Positions 8,216-16,325 are shown, numbered from the stretch's first letter. The stretch is 43,939 nucleotides of DNA from an uncultured Collinsella sp. (GCA_902494535.1 CABUTO010000016.1:1-43939); one strand, 5' to 3'. Program-made: numbers and translations. The notes: generated by a model not told the origin, from the letters alone.

Positions 8216-8737
8216 ATGGAGACTATCGAAGCACTCATTCACCGTCGCAGCTGCCGCAACTACAGCGATCGTCCCGTCGAGGCTGAAAAGCTTGCACGTA
8301 TTATCGAAGCCGGCCAATATGCACCGAGCGGCATGGGCCGCCAGCCGGTGACATTTGTCGCCGTCACCGACCCCGCGACCGTCGAGCGTCTCTCACAGCT
8401 CAACGCCCAGGTCATGGGCAGCAACAGCGACCCCTTCTACGGTGCCAAGACCGTTGTGGTGGTGCTGGTTGACCGCAGCGTGCCCACCCATCTGGAAGAC
8501 GGCTCGCTCGCCATGGGCAACTTGCTCAACGCCGCCTATGCACTGGGTGTCGATTCGTGCTGGATTCACCGCGCGCATGAGGTCTTTGACTCGCCCGAGG
8601 GCCTGGAGCTGTTGGCCAGCTGGGGCCTGCCCGCCGACGGCAGCCTGCGCGGTGTCGGTAACTGCATTTTGGGCTACGCCGAGGACACGCTACCCGAGGC
8701 AAAGCCGCGCCGCGACAACGTGGTGTACGTTAGGTAG
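8216..8737 (+). CDS. Nitroreductase-family flavoprotein
   Basis: FMN-dependent oxidoreductase of the nitroreductase fold, 173 residues, a common size for the short single-domain type. The N-terminal RRSCRNYSDRPVE block is the family FMN-binding motif; APSGMGRQP and the later helix GVDSCWIHRA are also typical. Family members reduce nitro-aromatics, quinones or flavins with NAD(P)H; the physiological substrate cannot be told. The ATG at 8216 is preceded by AAGGAG five bases upstream; a longer frame from 8120 is rejected for lack of a ribosome site and lack of homology. The gene is monocistronic and is followed at 8756-8790 by a perfect hairpin. Confidence 0.88.
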   Translation: METIEALIHRRSCRNYSDRPVEAEKLARIIEAGQYAPSGMGRQPVTFVAVTDPATVERLSQLNAQVMGSNSDPFYGAKTVVVVLVDRSVPTHLEDGSLAMGNLLNAAYALGVDSCWIHRAHEVFDSPEGLELLASWGLPADGSLRGVGNCILGYAEDTLPEAKPRRDNVVYVR

Positions 8738-8755
8738 CGCAGGAGTGTCCCAAAC

Positions 8756-8790
8756 TGCCGGCAGAAAAGGAACGTCCCCTTCTGCCGGCA
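8756..8790. repeat. Palindrome between convergent genes (TGCCGGCAGAA arms)
   Basis: A perfect 11-bp stem (8756-8766 with 8780-8790) carries a loop that contains AACGTCCCC; GTGTCCC lies just outside. It separates the convergent nitroreductase and membrane-protein genes. It lacks a T-tract on either strand, so it may be a weak or factor-dependent terminator or a member of the GGGAC/GTCCC palindrome class. Confidence 0.55.
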
Positions 8791-8792
8791 AG

Positions 8793-9368
8793 CTATGTTG
8801 ATATTTGAGTTGTCGTCGCTTCGCTTGTCTGGGTCGTTTCGGCGTCGTCGCCTTGCTTGTCTTCGTCCTTTTGCGCATCGGCGATGGTGGAGGCCGCCGC
8901 GACGATGCCGCGCTGGGGCGCGACGCCCGTCTGGGCCTGAGCGCCCTCGACAACTTCTGTACCTACATGCGCGAGCTCGGGCGATTTAAACATTGCGTCC
9001 AAGTTGGCGCCACCGCCGGCGTAGCCAAGCGCAGCGAGTGCGATGACGATCACTGCAACGGCGGCCACGATCGGCACGTAGCGATGCCAGCCGGCGGGAT
9101 TGAGCCCGCTGCGGCGAGCCGCCCCGCGGCTGATGTAGCCGAGCGTTCCGTCGTGCTTGAGCTTTGAGCCCACCACGCGTTTGCGGCCCCACAGCGAGGA
9201 CTCTGCCTGCATTGCCAAGCGGGCGCTTGCCGAAGGATAGCCGTATTTAGTGCGCTTGAACGAGCCATCAAACCCCGAGGCGTGTTTGCCCCACGTCACC
9301 GATGTCGTGCGTCGGTTAACCGGCGCGGCGCTCCGCCTTCTGCGGCTCGGTTTTGAAGTCTCAGCCAT
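8793..9368 (-). CDS. Hypothetical single-pass membrane protein with basic N-terminus
   Basis: Unrecognised protein of 191 residues. The first 95 residues are rich in Arg, Lys, Ser and Gly (for example SKPSRRRRSAAPVNRRTTS). One strong membrane segment follows (VPIVAAVAVIVIALAALGYA, about residues 98-117). The C-terminus is acidic and Thr/Ala/Gln-rich and low in complexity. The positive-inside rule places the basic part in the cytoplasm and the tail outside. The ATG at 9368 has a modest GAGGG upstream; a frame extending to 9422 is possible but unsupported. The basic half could bind nucleic acid or acidic lipids, but no domain is seen. Function unknown. Confidence 0.65.
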   Translation of the reverse strand: MAETSKPSRRRRSAAPVNRRTTSVTWGKHASGFDGSFKRTKYGYPSASARLAMQAESSLWGRKRVVGSKLKHDGTLGYISRGAARRSGLNPAGWHRYVPIVAAVAVIVIALAALGYAGGGANLDAMFKSPELAHVGTEVVEGAQAQTGVAPQRGIVAAASTIADAQKDEDKQGDDAETTQTSEATTTQIST

Positions 9369-9452
9369 ATGCCCTCGCACGCCGTAACCAAATCGAAACA
9401 ATAACGCTTTGGACTGTAGCACACGCGTCGCGCGCGGTCACGGGCGCCTCGC

Positions 9453-10670
9453 TCAACGGTCATCGTCCTTCAGCAAGCGCCACAGCGTTGTACGGCTTAT
9501 GCCCAGCACCTCCGCCGCACGGGTTCGGTTGCCGTGGAGATGGTCTACAACCAGACGCGCGATATCTCGCTCGGTATCGGCCAGCGGTCGTAGGATATAC
9601 AGGTCACTTTCGAGTGTCGGGGCGCCAAAGGTTGCGGTCTTAATCACGTCCTCTTGGGCGAGCACTTCCTCCGCTATAGCGCTGTACACCGTGCCCGCCC
9701 CCACCAATATATACAGTCGTTCCGAGACCTCGCGAAGCTGCAGATAATTGCGCGGCCAGCGGTAAGCATCGAGCGTCTTCGTCGCCGCGGCAGACAGCGT
9801 GGGTGCTGCTGTCTCAAATGCATCAGCGAGATATTCCAAATAGCGCGCAACCTTCGTCGACGCGGCTCCCTGCTCGGCGATTGCCGGCGCCACGCTCACC
9901 GCGCAGGCGAAGCGCTCGGTCACAAACGCGGCTTGATCACTTTCGCCGCCGCCCGGCATGTCATTCGCTGTCAGCACCACATGGCAGCGCGTCGCCAACG
10001 CGGTGTCGGTCATCGTGGAGACCAGCTCGCGGAGGCGCTGGGGGCCAACCGCGTTCCAGCCCTCAATGCAAAGGGTCAGCCCCGTTTGGAACAACGGCGA
10101 TTCGGCGCTTTTGAGCACATAGCGCCAACCGCGCTCGGTGAGCTCATCGAGCGCAACGGAAACAAAGGGCTGACCGGCAAAAGGACCGTCCAGATAGAGG
10201 CGCTTGGCGATCTCGACCTGACCCGCTCCCAGCTCGCCCTCGAGCATAAGGGGCACACCGCGCGCGTAACTCTCTGCAACCGGCGCAGCCACCGAGGCCG
10301 CCCCCTCAACGATGCCGTACGCGCTCGATTCGTAGCGGGCCTCAACTTCGTCGGCGTTGAGCCACTCGATGCCCGCATGCGCCGCGGCACCGCGCACCTC
10401 GCGGACCACGACGACCCAAAGCCCCCCGCCCTCTTTGTCGGTGGGGCGAACGGTCAGGCTCAGGCGCGCACCCGCACGCCCCATAACCAGACGCGCGCCG
10501 TCTCCTATACGGTCGAGGCGCTCAGCTACAAAAGCCGCCACATCCCGCTCAAGCGCCGCGTCATTCATGGTCGAGATCGCGACGTCCCCACGCGCATCGA
10601 TTGCCAATGCCGAGGCCCCGGCAGCAGCCAGGGCCTCGGTCAAGATGTTCAGCTTGGCATCGCTATCCAT
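9453..10670 (-). CDS. Fis-type (sigma-54-activator-like) regulator with decayed AAA domain
   Basis: A 405-residue regulator with an N-terminal sensory part (about 1-125), a central domain resembling the AAA+ module of sigma-54 activators (about 130-335) and a C-terminal Fis/HTH_8 helix-turn-helix (NRTRAAEVLGISRTTLWRLL). The central domain keeps the overall layout, including WPRNYLQLREVSERL near its end. The Walker A region is GELGAGQVEIAK, without the Lys-Thr/Ser of a working P-loop, and no GAFTGA loop is visible. It is therefore unlikely to drive sigma-54 open-complex formation and probably works with the main sigma factor. The ATG at 10670 follows AGGGGC; the longer frame to 10871 has no support. 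It lies downstream of the YeiH exporter gene, but a regulatory link is only a guess. Confidence 0.8.
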   Translation of the reverse strand: MDSDAKLNILTEALAAAGASALAIDARGDVAISTMNDAALERDVAAFVAERLDRIGDGARLVMGRAGARLSLTVRPTDKEGGGLWVVVVREVRGAAAHAGIEWLNADEVEARYESSAYGIVEGAASVAAPVAESYARGVPLMLEGELGAGQVEIAKRLYLDGPFAGQPFVSVALDELTERGWRYVLKSAESPLFQTGLTLCIEGWNAVGPQRLRELVSTMTDTALATRCHVVLTANDMPGGGESDQAAFVTERFACAVSVAPAIAEQGAASTKVARYLEYLADAFETAAPTLSAAATKTLDAYRWPRNYLQLREVSERLYILVGAGTVYSAIAEEVLAQEDVIKTATFGAPTLESDLYILRPLADTERDIARLVVDHLHGNRTRAAEVLGISRTTLWRLLKDDDR

Positions 10671-10795
10671 GATTTGCCCCTGTCCGCGGCGACATGCAGC
10701 CGCCGACGGTCGCACGACCGAGTGTTTCAAAATTGAACGATATTGCTCACCAAACACTATAGGGCAGAAAGCGCCGTCCTGCGAGTATAGGTGTT

Positions 10796-10883
10796 GCCCC
10801 GCATCGCCATCCTGGCGGGGCGATAAGAGCTCTTCGGGACTTATAAACCTGCGGACAAGCCATACCCGCAAGAGCTCCTATCG
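10796..10883. repeat. Hairpin plus 14-bp inverted repeat between the yeiH-like gene and the regulator
   Basis: A hairpin with GCCCCGC arms (10796-10802 and 10815-10821) is joined to an inverted repeat CGATAAGAGCTCTT (10821-10834) and AAGAGCTCCTATCG (10870-10883), one mismatch, which encloses a smaller TGCGG/CCGCA stem. No T-tract follows on either strand, so an operator or an RNA-processing structure is as likely as a terminator. The 266-bp gap shows no gene. Confidence 0.5.
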
Positions 10884-10936
10884 CTCCACCGTGAGAATGC
10901 GCTCACCAGCAACCAGCACGCAAACAAGCTACTTCT

Positions 10937-11971
10937 CTACCAGATTCTCAGTACGTGTTGCATTCCCAAACTCATGCACGCAATGCCAATCCAGCAGCAA
11001 AAGCCCAATGCGATGGGCTTGCCGCCCTTTTTGACCAGCTCGACGATATCGGTATTAAAGCCAATAGCCGCCATGGCCATCACAATAAAGAATTTCGACA
11101 GCTCCTTGATGGGCGCCGTAAAGGACGCGGGAAGCTGAAGCACCGTGGTGATCACGCTCGCCAGCACAAAGAACAGCACGAACATGGGAAACGCGCGTTT
11201 AAGCGAGAACGTGCTTTTGGCGTCACCGCCGGCCTTGCGCGCCAGATGCATCTGCCAGCATGCGAGAACCAACGTGATGGGAATAATGGCCAGCGTCCTG
11301 GTGAGCTTGACCACTGTGGCGCTCTCGAGCACATTGGCGCCGGGGTGCATGCTGTCCCAGGCGCTCGCCGCAGCCGTTACGGACGAGGTGTCGTTGATGG
11401 CGGTACCGGCAAACAGGCCAAAGCCCTCGTTGGTCAGCCCGAGCATGCCGCCGAGCGTCGGAAACACGAGCGCCGCGATAACGTTAAACAGGAAGATGAC
11501 CGAAATAGCCTGGGCAATCTCGCGATCGTCGGCATCGATGACGGGTGCGGTCGCAGCGATAGCAGAACCGCCGCAAATCGACGAACCCACACCCACAAGC
11601 GTCGCGATCTTACCCGGCACGTTCATAACGCGGCAGAGCACAAAGGCGATGACAAGCGAGGTCGAGATTGTCGCCACGATAATCGGTAGCGACTGGGCGC
11701 CCTTGGACAGAATCTGGGAGAGGTTCATGCCAAAGCCAAGCAGGATAACCGCGTACTGCAAGACTTTTTTGGACGTATAGGTGACGCCGGCGACGAGCTG
11801 TTCGCGACGATTCTTGGGAAAGACGAGCGCCAGGACCATGCCAAAGAGGATGGCAAATACCGGACCGCCGACCACCTCAATTTGTTTGCCGAGCAACGTC
11901 GCGGGAATGGCGATGATCAGGCAGAACAAAACGCCTTTCCAGCGCTCGCGTACGATATTTGCCAGTTGCAT
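10937..11971 (-). CDS. YeiH/UPF0324-family putative sulfate exporter
   Basis: Integral membrane protein of 344 residues with about ten hydrophobic segments. It belongs to the YeiH (UPF0324, conserved hypothetical protein 698) family annotated as putative sulfate exporters. Characteristic blocks are VGGPVFAILFGM near residue 33, LLGFGMNLSQI near 76, the conserved GVGSSICGGSAIAATAPVI near 127 and GTAINDTSSVTAA near 190. The ATG at 11971 follows AAGGA. It is transcribed away from a GntR regulator across a 163-bp gap, a layout in which the regulator often controls the transporter. Experimental support for substrate in this family is thin, so sulfate or sulfite export remains tentative. Confidence 0.85.
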   Translation of the reverse strand: MQLANIVRERWKGVLFCLIIAIPATLLGKQIEVVGGPVFAILFGMVLALVFPKNRREQLVAGVTYTSKKVLQYAVILLGFGMNLSQILSKGAQSLPIIVATISTSLVIAFVLCRVMNVPGKIATLVGVGSSICGGSAIAATAPVIDADDREIAQAISVIFLFNVIAALVFPTLGGMLGLTNEGFGLFAGTAINDTSSVTAAASAWDSMHPGANVLESATVVKLTRTLAIIPITLVLACWQMHLARKAGGDAKSTFSLKRAFPMFVLFFVLASVITTVLQLPASFTAPIKELSKFFIVMAMAAIGFNTDIVELVKKGGKPIALGFCCWIGIACMSLGMQHVLRIW

Positions 11972-12134
11972 ATGGGATTCCTTCTTTCTATTTCACGTTT
12001 GCGACGGCTTATGATACGGCAACATTGAGCGCAGCCTTGCGCAAACACAGACTAAGATGCCGCAATAGTTCTCAGGCAACAGCCGAATTGCCCACCGCGG
12101 AGAGCTGATTCGCGGCATAATTAACAACTGACAT

Positions 12135-12866
12135 ATGAGTTTGATAGAACAGTTGCGAGGCGCTATGGAAGAATCGATGCACGTCGGCGAGCAGGAAACG
12201 AGCCTACAGGACCAGTCCTACCACACCATTCGACGCAAAATCGTCTACCTGGACTACAAGCCGGGCGAAAAGCTGGGCGTCAAGCAACTTTGCGACGACC
12301 TGGATATGGGGCGCACCCCTGTGCGCGAGGCTTTGGTTCGCTTGGCGCAGGAAGGCCTGGTGCGCACCGTGCCCCAGAGCGGCACCTACGTCTCACCCAT
12401 CAACCTCACCCTTGCCGAGAGTGCCTGCTACATCCGCGAGCATCTGGAAAAGCAGGTGATTGTGGAGTGCTGTGCGCGCGCCACGTCGGCCGGCATCGAG
12501 CAGCTCGACCGCGCCATCGCGCTGCAGGAAAAGGCCATGGCCGAAGAGGATCGCATCGGCTTCTTTTTGAGCGACAACCTCATGCATCACATGATTTTTA
12601 GCATCGCATGTCGCAGCACCGTGTGGTCGTGGCTCGAAGAGACCAATGCCGACCTGGAGCGCTTCCGCTGGCTGCGCGCCGCCACGCAGGTTCTCGACAA
12701 TCAGGACATCGTGAACGAGCACAAGCAGATTCGCCGCGCTATCGCCGGTCGCGACCCCATCGAAGCGAGCTTTTTGGTTAGCAAGCACCTGCATATGATG
12801 TTCCGCAACCAGACCGAGGTTCTGGACCAGTTCCCCGAGTACTTCGAGACCAGCAAGCTCCGCTAA
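12135..12866 (+). CDS. GntR-family regulator (FCD type)
   Basis: A 243-residue DNA-binding regulator with an N-terminal winged helix (about 28-95; LGVKQLCDDLDMGRTPVREALVRLAQEGLV is spread over this region) and an all-helical C-terminal ligand domain of FCD/FadR type (about 100-230). Possible metal or ligand residues are the histidines in DNLMHHMIF and SKHLHMMF. FadR-type GntR proteins typically bind carboxylic acids. The start at 12135 has a poor ribosome site; ATGs at 12165 (after GAGG) and 12177 are alternatives that would keep the DNA-binding domain. It diverges from the yeiH-like gene and may regulate it. The stop codon is followed at once by a terminator-like palindromic repeat. Confidence 0.85.
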   Translation: MSLIEQLRGAMEESMHVGEQETSLQDQSYHTIRRKIVYLDYKPGEKLGVKQLCDDLDMGRTPVREALVRLAQEGLVRTVPQSGTYVSPINLTLAESACYIREHLEKQVIVECCARATSAGIEQLDRAIALQEKAMAEEDRIGFFLSDNLMHHMIFSIACRSTVWSWLEETNADLERFRWLRAATQVLDNQDIVNEHKQIRRAIAGRDPIEASFLVSKHLHMMFRNQTEVLDQFPEYFETSKLR

Positions 12867-12914
12867 CCTGCCAAATTGGGACAGGTTCATTTTGGCAGGT
12901 TTTATCTGGGCAAA
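12867..12914 (+). repeat. Palindromic repeat copy A (CCTGCCAAA type), terminator-like
   Basis: Starts one base after the GntR stop codon. Arms CCTGCCAAA (12868-12876) and TTTGGCAGG (12891-12899) are followed by TTTTATCTGGG, so the repeat reads as an intrinsic terminator on the plus strand. It differs from copies B-D at a few positions. The loop contains GGGACAGG. Confidence 0.8.
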
Positions 12915-12920
12915 TGAAAC

Positions 12921-12954
12921 AAGGCCCGGCTCCGCTGCAACGGAGCCGGGCCTT
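12921..12954 (-). terminator. Intrinsic terminator of glmS
   Basis: A perfect 14-bp stem (AAGGCCCGGCTCCG arms, six-base loop) is followed on the minus strand by TTGTTTCATTT. It lies 24 bases after the glmS stop and may also act on the plus strand. Confidence 0.85.
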
Positions 12955-12977
12955 GGTCGCCAGAATGGCGGAACCAA

Positions 12978-14825
12978 CTACTCCACGGTAACGCTCTTTG
13001 CCAGGTTGCGGGGCTGGTCGACGTCGCAGCCGCGCAGGATGGCGACCTCGCGGGCGAGCAGCTGCAGCGGGACGCTCGCCGTGATGGGGCTGAACACGTC
13101 GCGGACTGCTGGCACGCGGATAATGCAGTCGGCGATTTTGTTGATCTCCTCGTCGCCCTCGGTGGCAACGACGATGACCTTGGCGCCGCGCGCCTTGCAC
13201 TCCATAAGGTTCGACACGGTCTTGTCGTAGGTGGCACTCTTGGTGGCCACGGCGATGACAGGGAAGCCCGGGTCGATCAGGGCAATGGGGCCATGCTTCA
13301 TCTCACCGGCGGCATATGCCTCGGCGTGCAGGTAGCTGACTTCCTTGAGCTTGAGCGCACCCTCGTAGGAAATAGCGGCACCCATGCCACGGCCCACGAA
13401 CAGCGCCGACTGCGCGTCCTTGCACAGCAGGGCAGCCTCATGAACGGCCTCGGTTTGGGTATCCAAAATCCACTGGATCTGCTCGGCCGTATCGGAAAGC
13501 TCGCGGAACAGCATGCGCGCCTGCTTGGTGGTCAAGCGGTACTTGACCTGCGCCAGCAGCAGGGCCAAAAGCGTAAGGCTCACGACCTGGCCGATGAAGC
13601 TCTTGGTCGAGGCGACCGCGATCTCCTTGTTGGCCTTAGTGTAGATGACGCCGTCGCTCTCACGCGCCACGGGGCTGCCCACCACGTTGGTGATGCCGAA
13701 GACCTTGGCGCCCTTGATGCGCGCGTCGCGGATGGCGGCAAGGGTATCGGCCGTCTCGCCCGACTGGGACACGGCAACGACAAGCGTCGTCGGCGTAATG
13801 ATGGGGTTGCGATAACGGAACTCGCTGGCCGCCTCCACCTCGGTGGGGATGCGAGCCCAGCCCTCAATGAGATTCTTGGCAATGAGGCCAGCGTGATAGC
13901 TGGTGCCGCAAGCGATCACGTAGACGCGGTCGATGTCGTTGAGTTCCTCGAGCGAAAGGCCCAGCTCGTCGATGTCGAGCTCGCCGGCCGGTGTCATACG
14001 ACCAACCAGCGTGTCGCGCACGACGCGCGGCTGCTCGTGAATCTCCTTGAGCATAAAGTCGGGATAACCGCCCTTTTCTGCCATATCCAGGTCCCAGTCG
14101 ATGTGGGTGACCTTGGGCTCGATAACGTTGCCGGCCTCGTCGGTGTACTCGACGCCTGCGGGCGCGAGCTTGGCAAACTGACCGTCCTCGAGCACCACGA
14201 CATCGCGGGTGGCGTCGATGAGCGCGATGACATCGGAGGCGACATAGGCGCCGGTCTCGCCCACGCCGACCACGATCGGGGAATCCTTGCGGGCCACGGC
14301 GATCACGCCGGGCTCGTCAGCGCACACGGCGGCCAGGCCATAGGCACCGACCACGTGGGTGCAAGCCTCGCGCACGGAGGCCATCAGGTCGTGCGTCTCG
14401 GCATAAGCCTCTTCGATCAGATGCGCGAAGACCTCGGTATCGGTCTCGCTCTTAAAGTGGTGGCCGCGGCCCTCCAGCTCTTCGCGCAGCTCGGCGAAGT
14501 TCTCGATGATGCCGTTGTGGACGATGGCGATACGACCGTCACAGCTGGTGTGGGGGTGAGCGTTAACGACGGAGGGCTTGCCGTGGGTGGCCCAACGGGT
14601 GTGGCCGATACCGCAGGTAGCGTCGCTGTCAATGTTGGAAAGCTCGCTCTCCAAGCCCGCGACCTTGCCCACGCGGCGGATGACATCGAGGTGCGCCGCG
14701 GCGCCCTCGCCCACCTCGAGCGCGACGCCCGAGGAGTCATAGCCGCGATACTCCATACGCTTGAGGCCCGTGACCAGGATGTTCTTTGCAATATCAGAGC
14801 CGGTGTAGCCGACAATTCCACACAT
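12978..14825 (-). CDS. glmS: Glutamine-fructose-6-phosphate aminotransferase (isomerizing)
   Basis: Makes glucosamine-6-phosphate from fructose-6-phosphate and glutamine, the first step toward UDP-GlcNAc and peptidoglycan, in the cytoplasm. The protein is 615 residues, full length. The N-terminal glutaminase domain starts MCGIVGYTG, with the nucleophile Cys2. RMEYRGYDSSG, GHTRWATHG and HNGIIEN follow. Two SIS sugar-isomerase domains make up residues 250-615 (ACGTSYHAG; VSQSGETADT; and the C-terminal DQPRNLAKSVTVE). The ATG at 14825 follows AAGGGA. The gene is single, with a strong terminator. Upstream lie two dyads built on GGTATC/GATACC that could be operators. No glmS ribozyme core was recognised in the short leader. 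Confidence 0.96.
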   Translation of the reverse strand: MCGIVGYTGSDIAKNILVTGLKRMEYRGYDSSGVALEVGEGAAAHLDVIRRVGKVAGLESELSNIDSDATCGIGHTRWATHGKPSVVNAHPHTSCDGRIAIVHNGIIENFAELREELEGRGHHFKSETDTEVFAHLIEEAYAETHDLMASVREACTHVVGAYGLAAVCADEPGVIAVARKDSPIVVGVGETGAYVASDVIALIDATRDVVVLEDGQFAKLAPAGVEYTDEAGNVIEPKVTHIDWDLDMAEKGGYPDFMLKEIHEQPRVVRDTLVGRMTPAGELDIDELGLSLEELNDIDRVYVIACGTSYHAGLIAKNLIEGWARIPTEVEAASEFRYRNPIITPTTLVVAVSQSGETADTLAAIRDARIKGAKVFGITNVVGSPVARESDGVIYTKANKEIAVASTKSFIGQVVSLTLLALLLAQVKYRLTTKQARMLFRELSDTAEQIQWILDTQTEAVHEAALLCKDAQSALFVGRGMGAAISYEGALKLKEVSYLHAEAYAAGEMKHGPIALIDPGFPVIAVATKSATYDKTVSNLMECKARGAKVIVVATEGDEEINKIADCIIRVPAVRDVFSPITASVPLQLLAREVAILRGCDVDQPRNLAKSVTVE

Positions 14826-14930
14826 AGGATAAATCCCTTCGTTCGCGTGACTGCAAGACGTCCACGCACAAGGGGCGCTGAGACGTATAACGTTCGAGTA
14901 TTGTACTCACGCAAACGCAAGCTGATATAC

Positions 14931-14959
14931 CAGAAGTGGTATCTTAACTTAGATACCAC
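14931..14959. promoter_or_regulatory. Overlapping dyads between glmS and the LacI gene (possible operator)
   Basis: GTGGTATC, eight AT-rich bases, then GATACCAC form a perfect inverted repeat. Its left half also pairs with ATACCA four bases upstream (ATACCA-GAAG-TGGTAT). Three half-sites of TGGTAT type resemble GntR/NagR-like operators more than the CG-centred operators of LacI proteins. The region lies upstream of candidate glmS promoter boxes (TTGCGT and TTATAC, 18-bp spacer). The protein that binds is unknown. Confidence 0.45.
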
Positions 14960-14987
14960 CCGATGCACACACGTCCAGCCGGTCCAA

Positions 14988-15022
14988 ACCACCACAAAGG
15001 TACCTGCCCCCTTCGTGGTGGT
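14988..15022. repeat. Hairpin ACCACCACAAAGG / CCTTCGTGGTGGT
   Basis: A 13-bp stem with one mismatch (14988-15000 and 15010-15022) lies between glmS and lacI, next to palindromic repeat copy B. It has no T-tract. With the dyads and copy B it fills the 312-bp gap 14826-15137, which holds no gene. Confidence 0.5.
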
Positions 15023-15038
15023 CGCGTTGGCAACAGCG

Positions 15039-15086
15039 TTTCCCCAGATAAAACCTGCCAAAATAAACCTGTCCCTTTTTGGTAGG
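15039..15086 (-). repeat. Palindromic repeat copy B (minus orientation)
   Basis: On the minus strand it carries the same 35 bases as copies C and D, from GACAGG to the closing GGGGAAA, then runs on into the TTTTATCT-bearing end. The outer arm is CCTACC instead of CCTGCC. It lies between two divergent genes, so as a terminator it could only stop antisense transcription from the lacI side into glmS. Confidence 0.8.
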
Positions 15087-15091
15087 TTTGG

Positions 15092-15102
15092 GATGCTACA
15101 AT
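15092..15102 (+). promoter_or_regulatory. Extended -10 promoter of the LacI gene
   Basis: TGCTACAAT (TG-n-TACAAT) ends 35 bases before the ATG and just downstream of repeat copy B. No -35 consensus is needed for an extended -10 promoter, and none is seen. Confidence 0.45.
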
Positions 15103-15137
15103 CTGGCTTGTACTTGAAACGCATCAAAGGGGCCGCT

Positions 15138-16250
15138 ATGGCAAAGGTAAAAATCAGCGACGTCGCGCGCGAGGCCGGGGTTTCGTTGGGCACGGTTTCC
15201 AACGCGCTCAACCACCCCGAAAAGCTGCGCCCCGAGACCCTCAAGCTCATCAACGAGACCATCAATCGCCTTGGCTACCTGCCCAACCAAAGCGCTCGCC
15301 AGCTCGCGGGCGGCACCACCAAGTCCTTTGGCCTGGTGCTCCCCCGTCTCGATCACGGCTTTTCGCTCCAAATCGCCAGCGGCGCCCACAACGAGGCCCG
15401 CAAGCACGGCTACGACCTGCTCATCGCCAACGCCGATAATGACGATATTCTCGAGAACCATTACCTGCGCTACTTTATGGGCACCCAGATGTCCGGCGTC
15501 ATGGTTCAGCCCATGGCATCCCCCGACTGGCACCCCGTCATGGCCAAGATGCCCGTGCCGATCGTCCACCTGGACATCCATTGCTCCGAGCCCGGCTACT
15601 ATGTGGCGGCCGACAACGAGGCCCAGGGTCGCATCATTGCCGAACTCGCCATCGCCCGCGGCGCACACCATATTGTCGTCGTCGGCCGAGCAGCATTTAT
15701 GCAACTCACCCTGCGCGTCCTTGGCATTCATAAAGCGCTCGCTCTACACCCCGATATCAAGATCGAAGTCATCGACGCCGGCGAATGGAATACCGCCGCC
15801 GACGGCTACGGCATCGGCGCCCAAATCGCCGCGCGCCCCGCCGACGAACGCCCCGATTTTGTCGTCGGTCTGACCGACGTGCTGGCCTCGGGCGTCATCT
15901 CAGCGCTGGTCGACAAAGGCATCGCCGTCCCCGGGCAAGTACGCGTAGCAGGTTGCGATGGCAACCCACTCGCTTGGAGCGGATCGGTCCCGCTCACTAC
16001 GGTAGCGCCCCCGGGCTACGAGATTGGCCGCAAGGGCGTTCAATTGCTCATGGAGCAAATTGAGAACAAGGCCCCGGCAAAGACCAAGCACGTCCACATC
16101 GGCTCTGCAGCGCGCACCATCACCGCGGTCACGGCCATCGAGGACATCAACCGCCAAGAACTCGTGCGGCCGTTCCTGCTGGAACGCGCCAGCACCCAGG
16201 CAAGCAGCCAGACCGACGCCACGGCCATCAACCTCGGTGCGTATCTATAG
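15138..16250 (+). CDS. LacI-family transcriptional regulator
   Basis: A 370-residue regulator. The N-terminal LacI HTH is VKISDVAREAGVSLGTVSNAL with the hinge helix near LPNQSARQLAGG. A periplasmic-binding-protein-like sugar domain follows (GLVLPRLDHGFSLQIASGAHNEARKHGYDLL, then the second lobe). The ATG at 15138 follows AAAGGGG at the right distance; the frame stays open far upstream, but that part is antisense to glmS. A tail of about 35 residues after the usual end of the fold (from about 335, LLERASTQASSQTD) is unusual. The gene stands alone between divergent glmS and convergent HAD genes, so its target and effector sugar are not evident; glmS is one candidate. Confidence 0.88.
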   Translation: MAKVKISDVAREAGVSLGTVSNALNHPEKLRPETLKLINETINRLGYLPNQSARQLAGGTTKSFGLVLPRLDHGFSLQIASGAHNEARKHGYDLLIANADNDDILENHYLRYFMGTQMSGVMVQPMASPDWHPVMAKMPVPIVHLDIHCSEPGYYVAADNEAQGRIIAELAIARGAHHIVVVGRAAFMQLTLRVLGIHKALALHPDIKIEVIDAGEWNTAADGYGIGAQIAARPADERPDFVVGLTDVLASGVISALVDKGIAVPGQVRVAGCDGNPLAWSGSVPLTTVAPPGYEIGRKGVQLLMEQIENKAPAKTKHVHIGSAARTITAVTAIEDINRQELVRPFLLERASTQASSQTDATAINLGAYL

Positions 16251-16275
16251 CACGCCCGCAAGTATGCTAAGTCGC

Positions 16276-16325
16276 CGCTCAAGCAAAAGGGGCCCGACCA
16301 TTGCCGGACCCCTTTTGCTTGAGCG
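16276..16325. terminator. Bidirectional terminator between the LacI and HAD genes
   Basis: A 17-bp perfect stem beginning CGCTCAAGCAAAAGGGG pairs with its complement across a short loop. Its A/T-rich arms supply T-runs in both directions, and it sits midway between two convergent genes. Confidence 0.8.

Noticed and set aside
14826..14930. glmS ribozyme
   Set aside because: The leader is short and I could not trace the conserved double-pseudoknot core.
13293..15137. Upstream extension of the plus-strand LacI frame by some 615 codons
   Set aside because: This part is antisense to glmS. The LacI HTH starts at the ATG at 15138, which has a good ribosome site.
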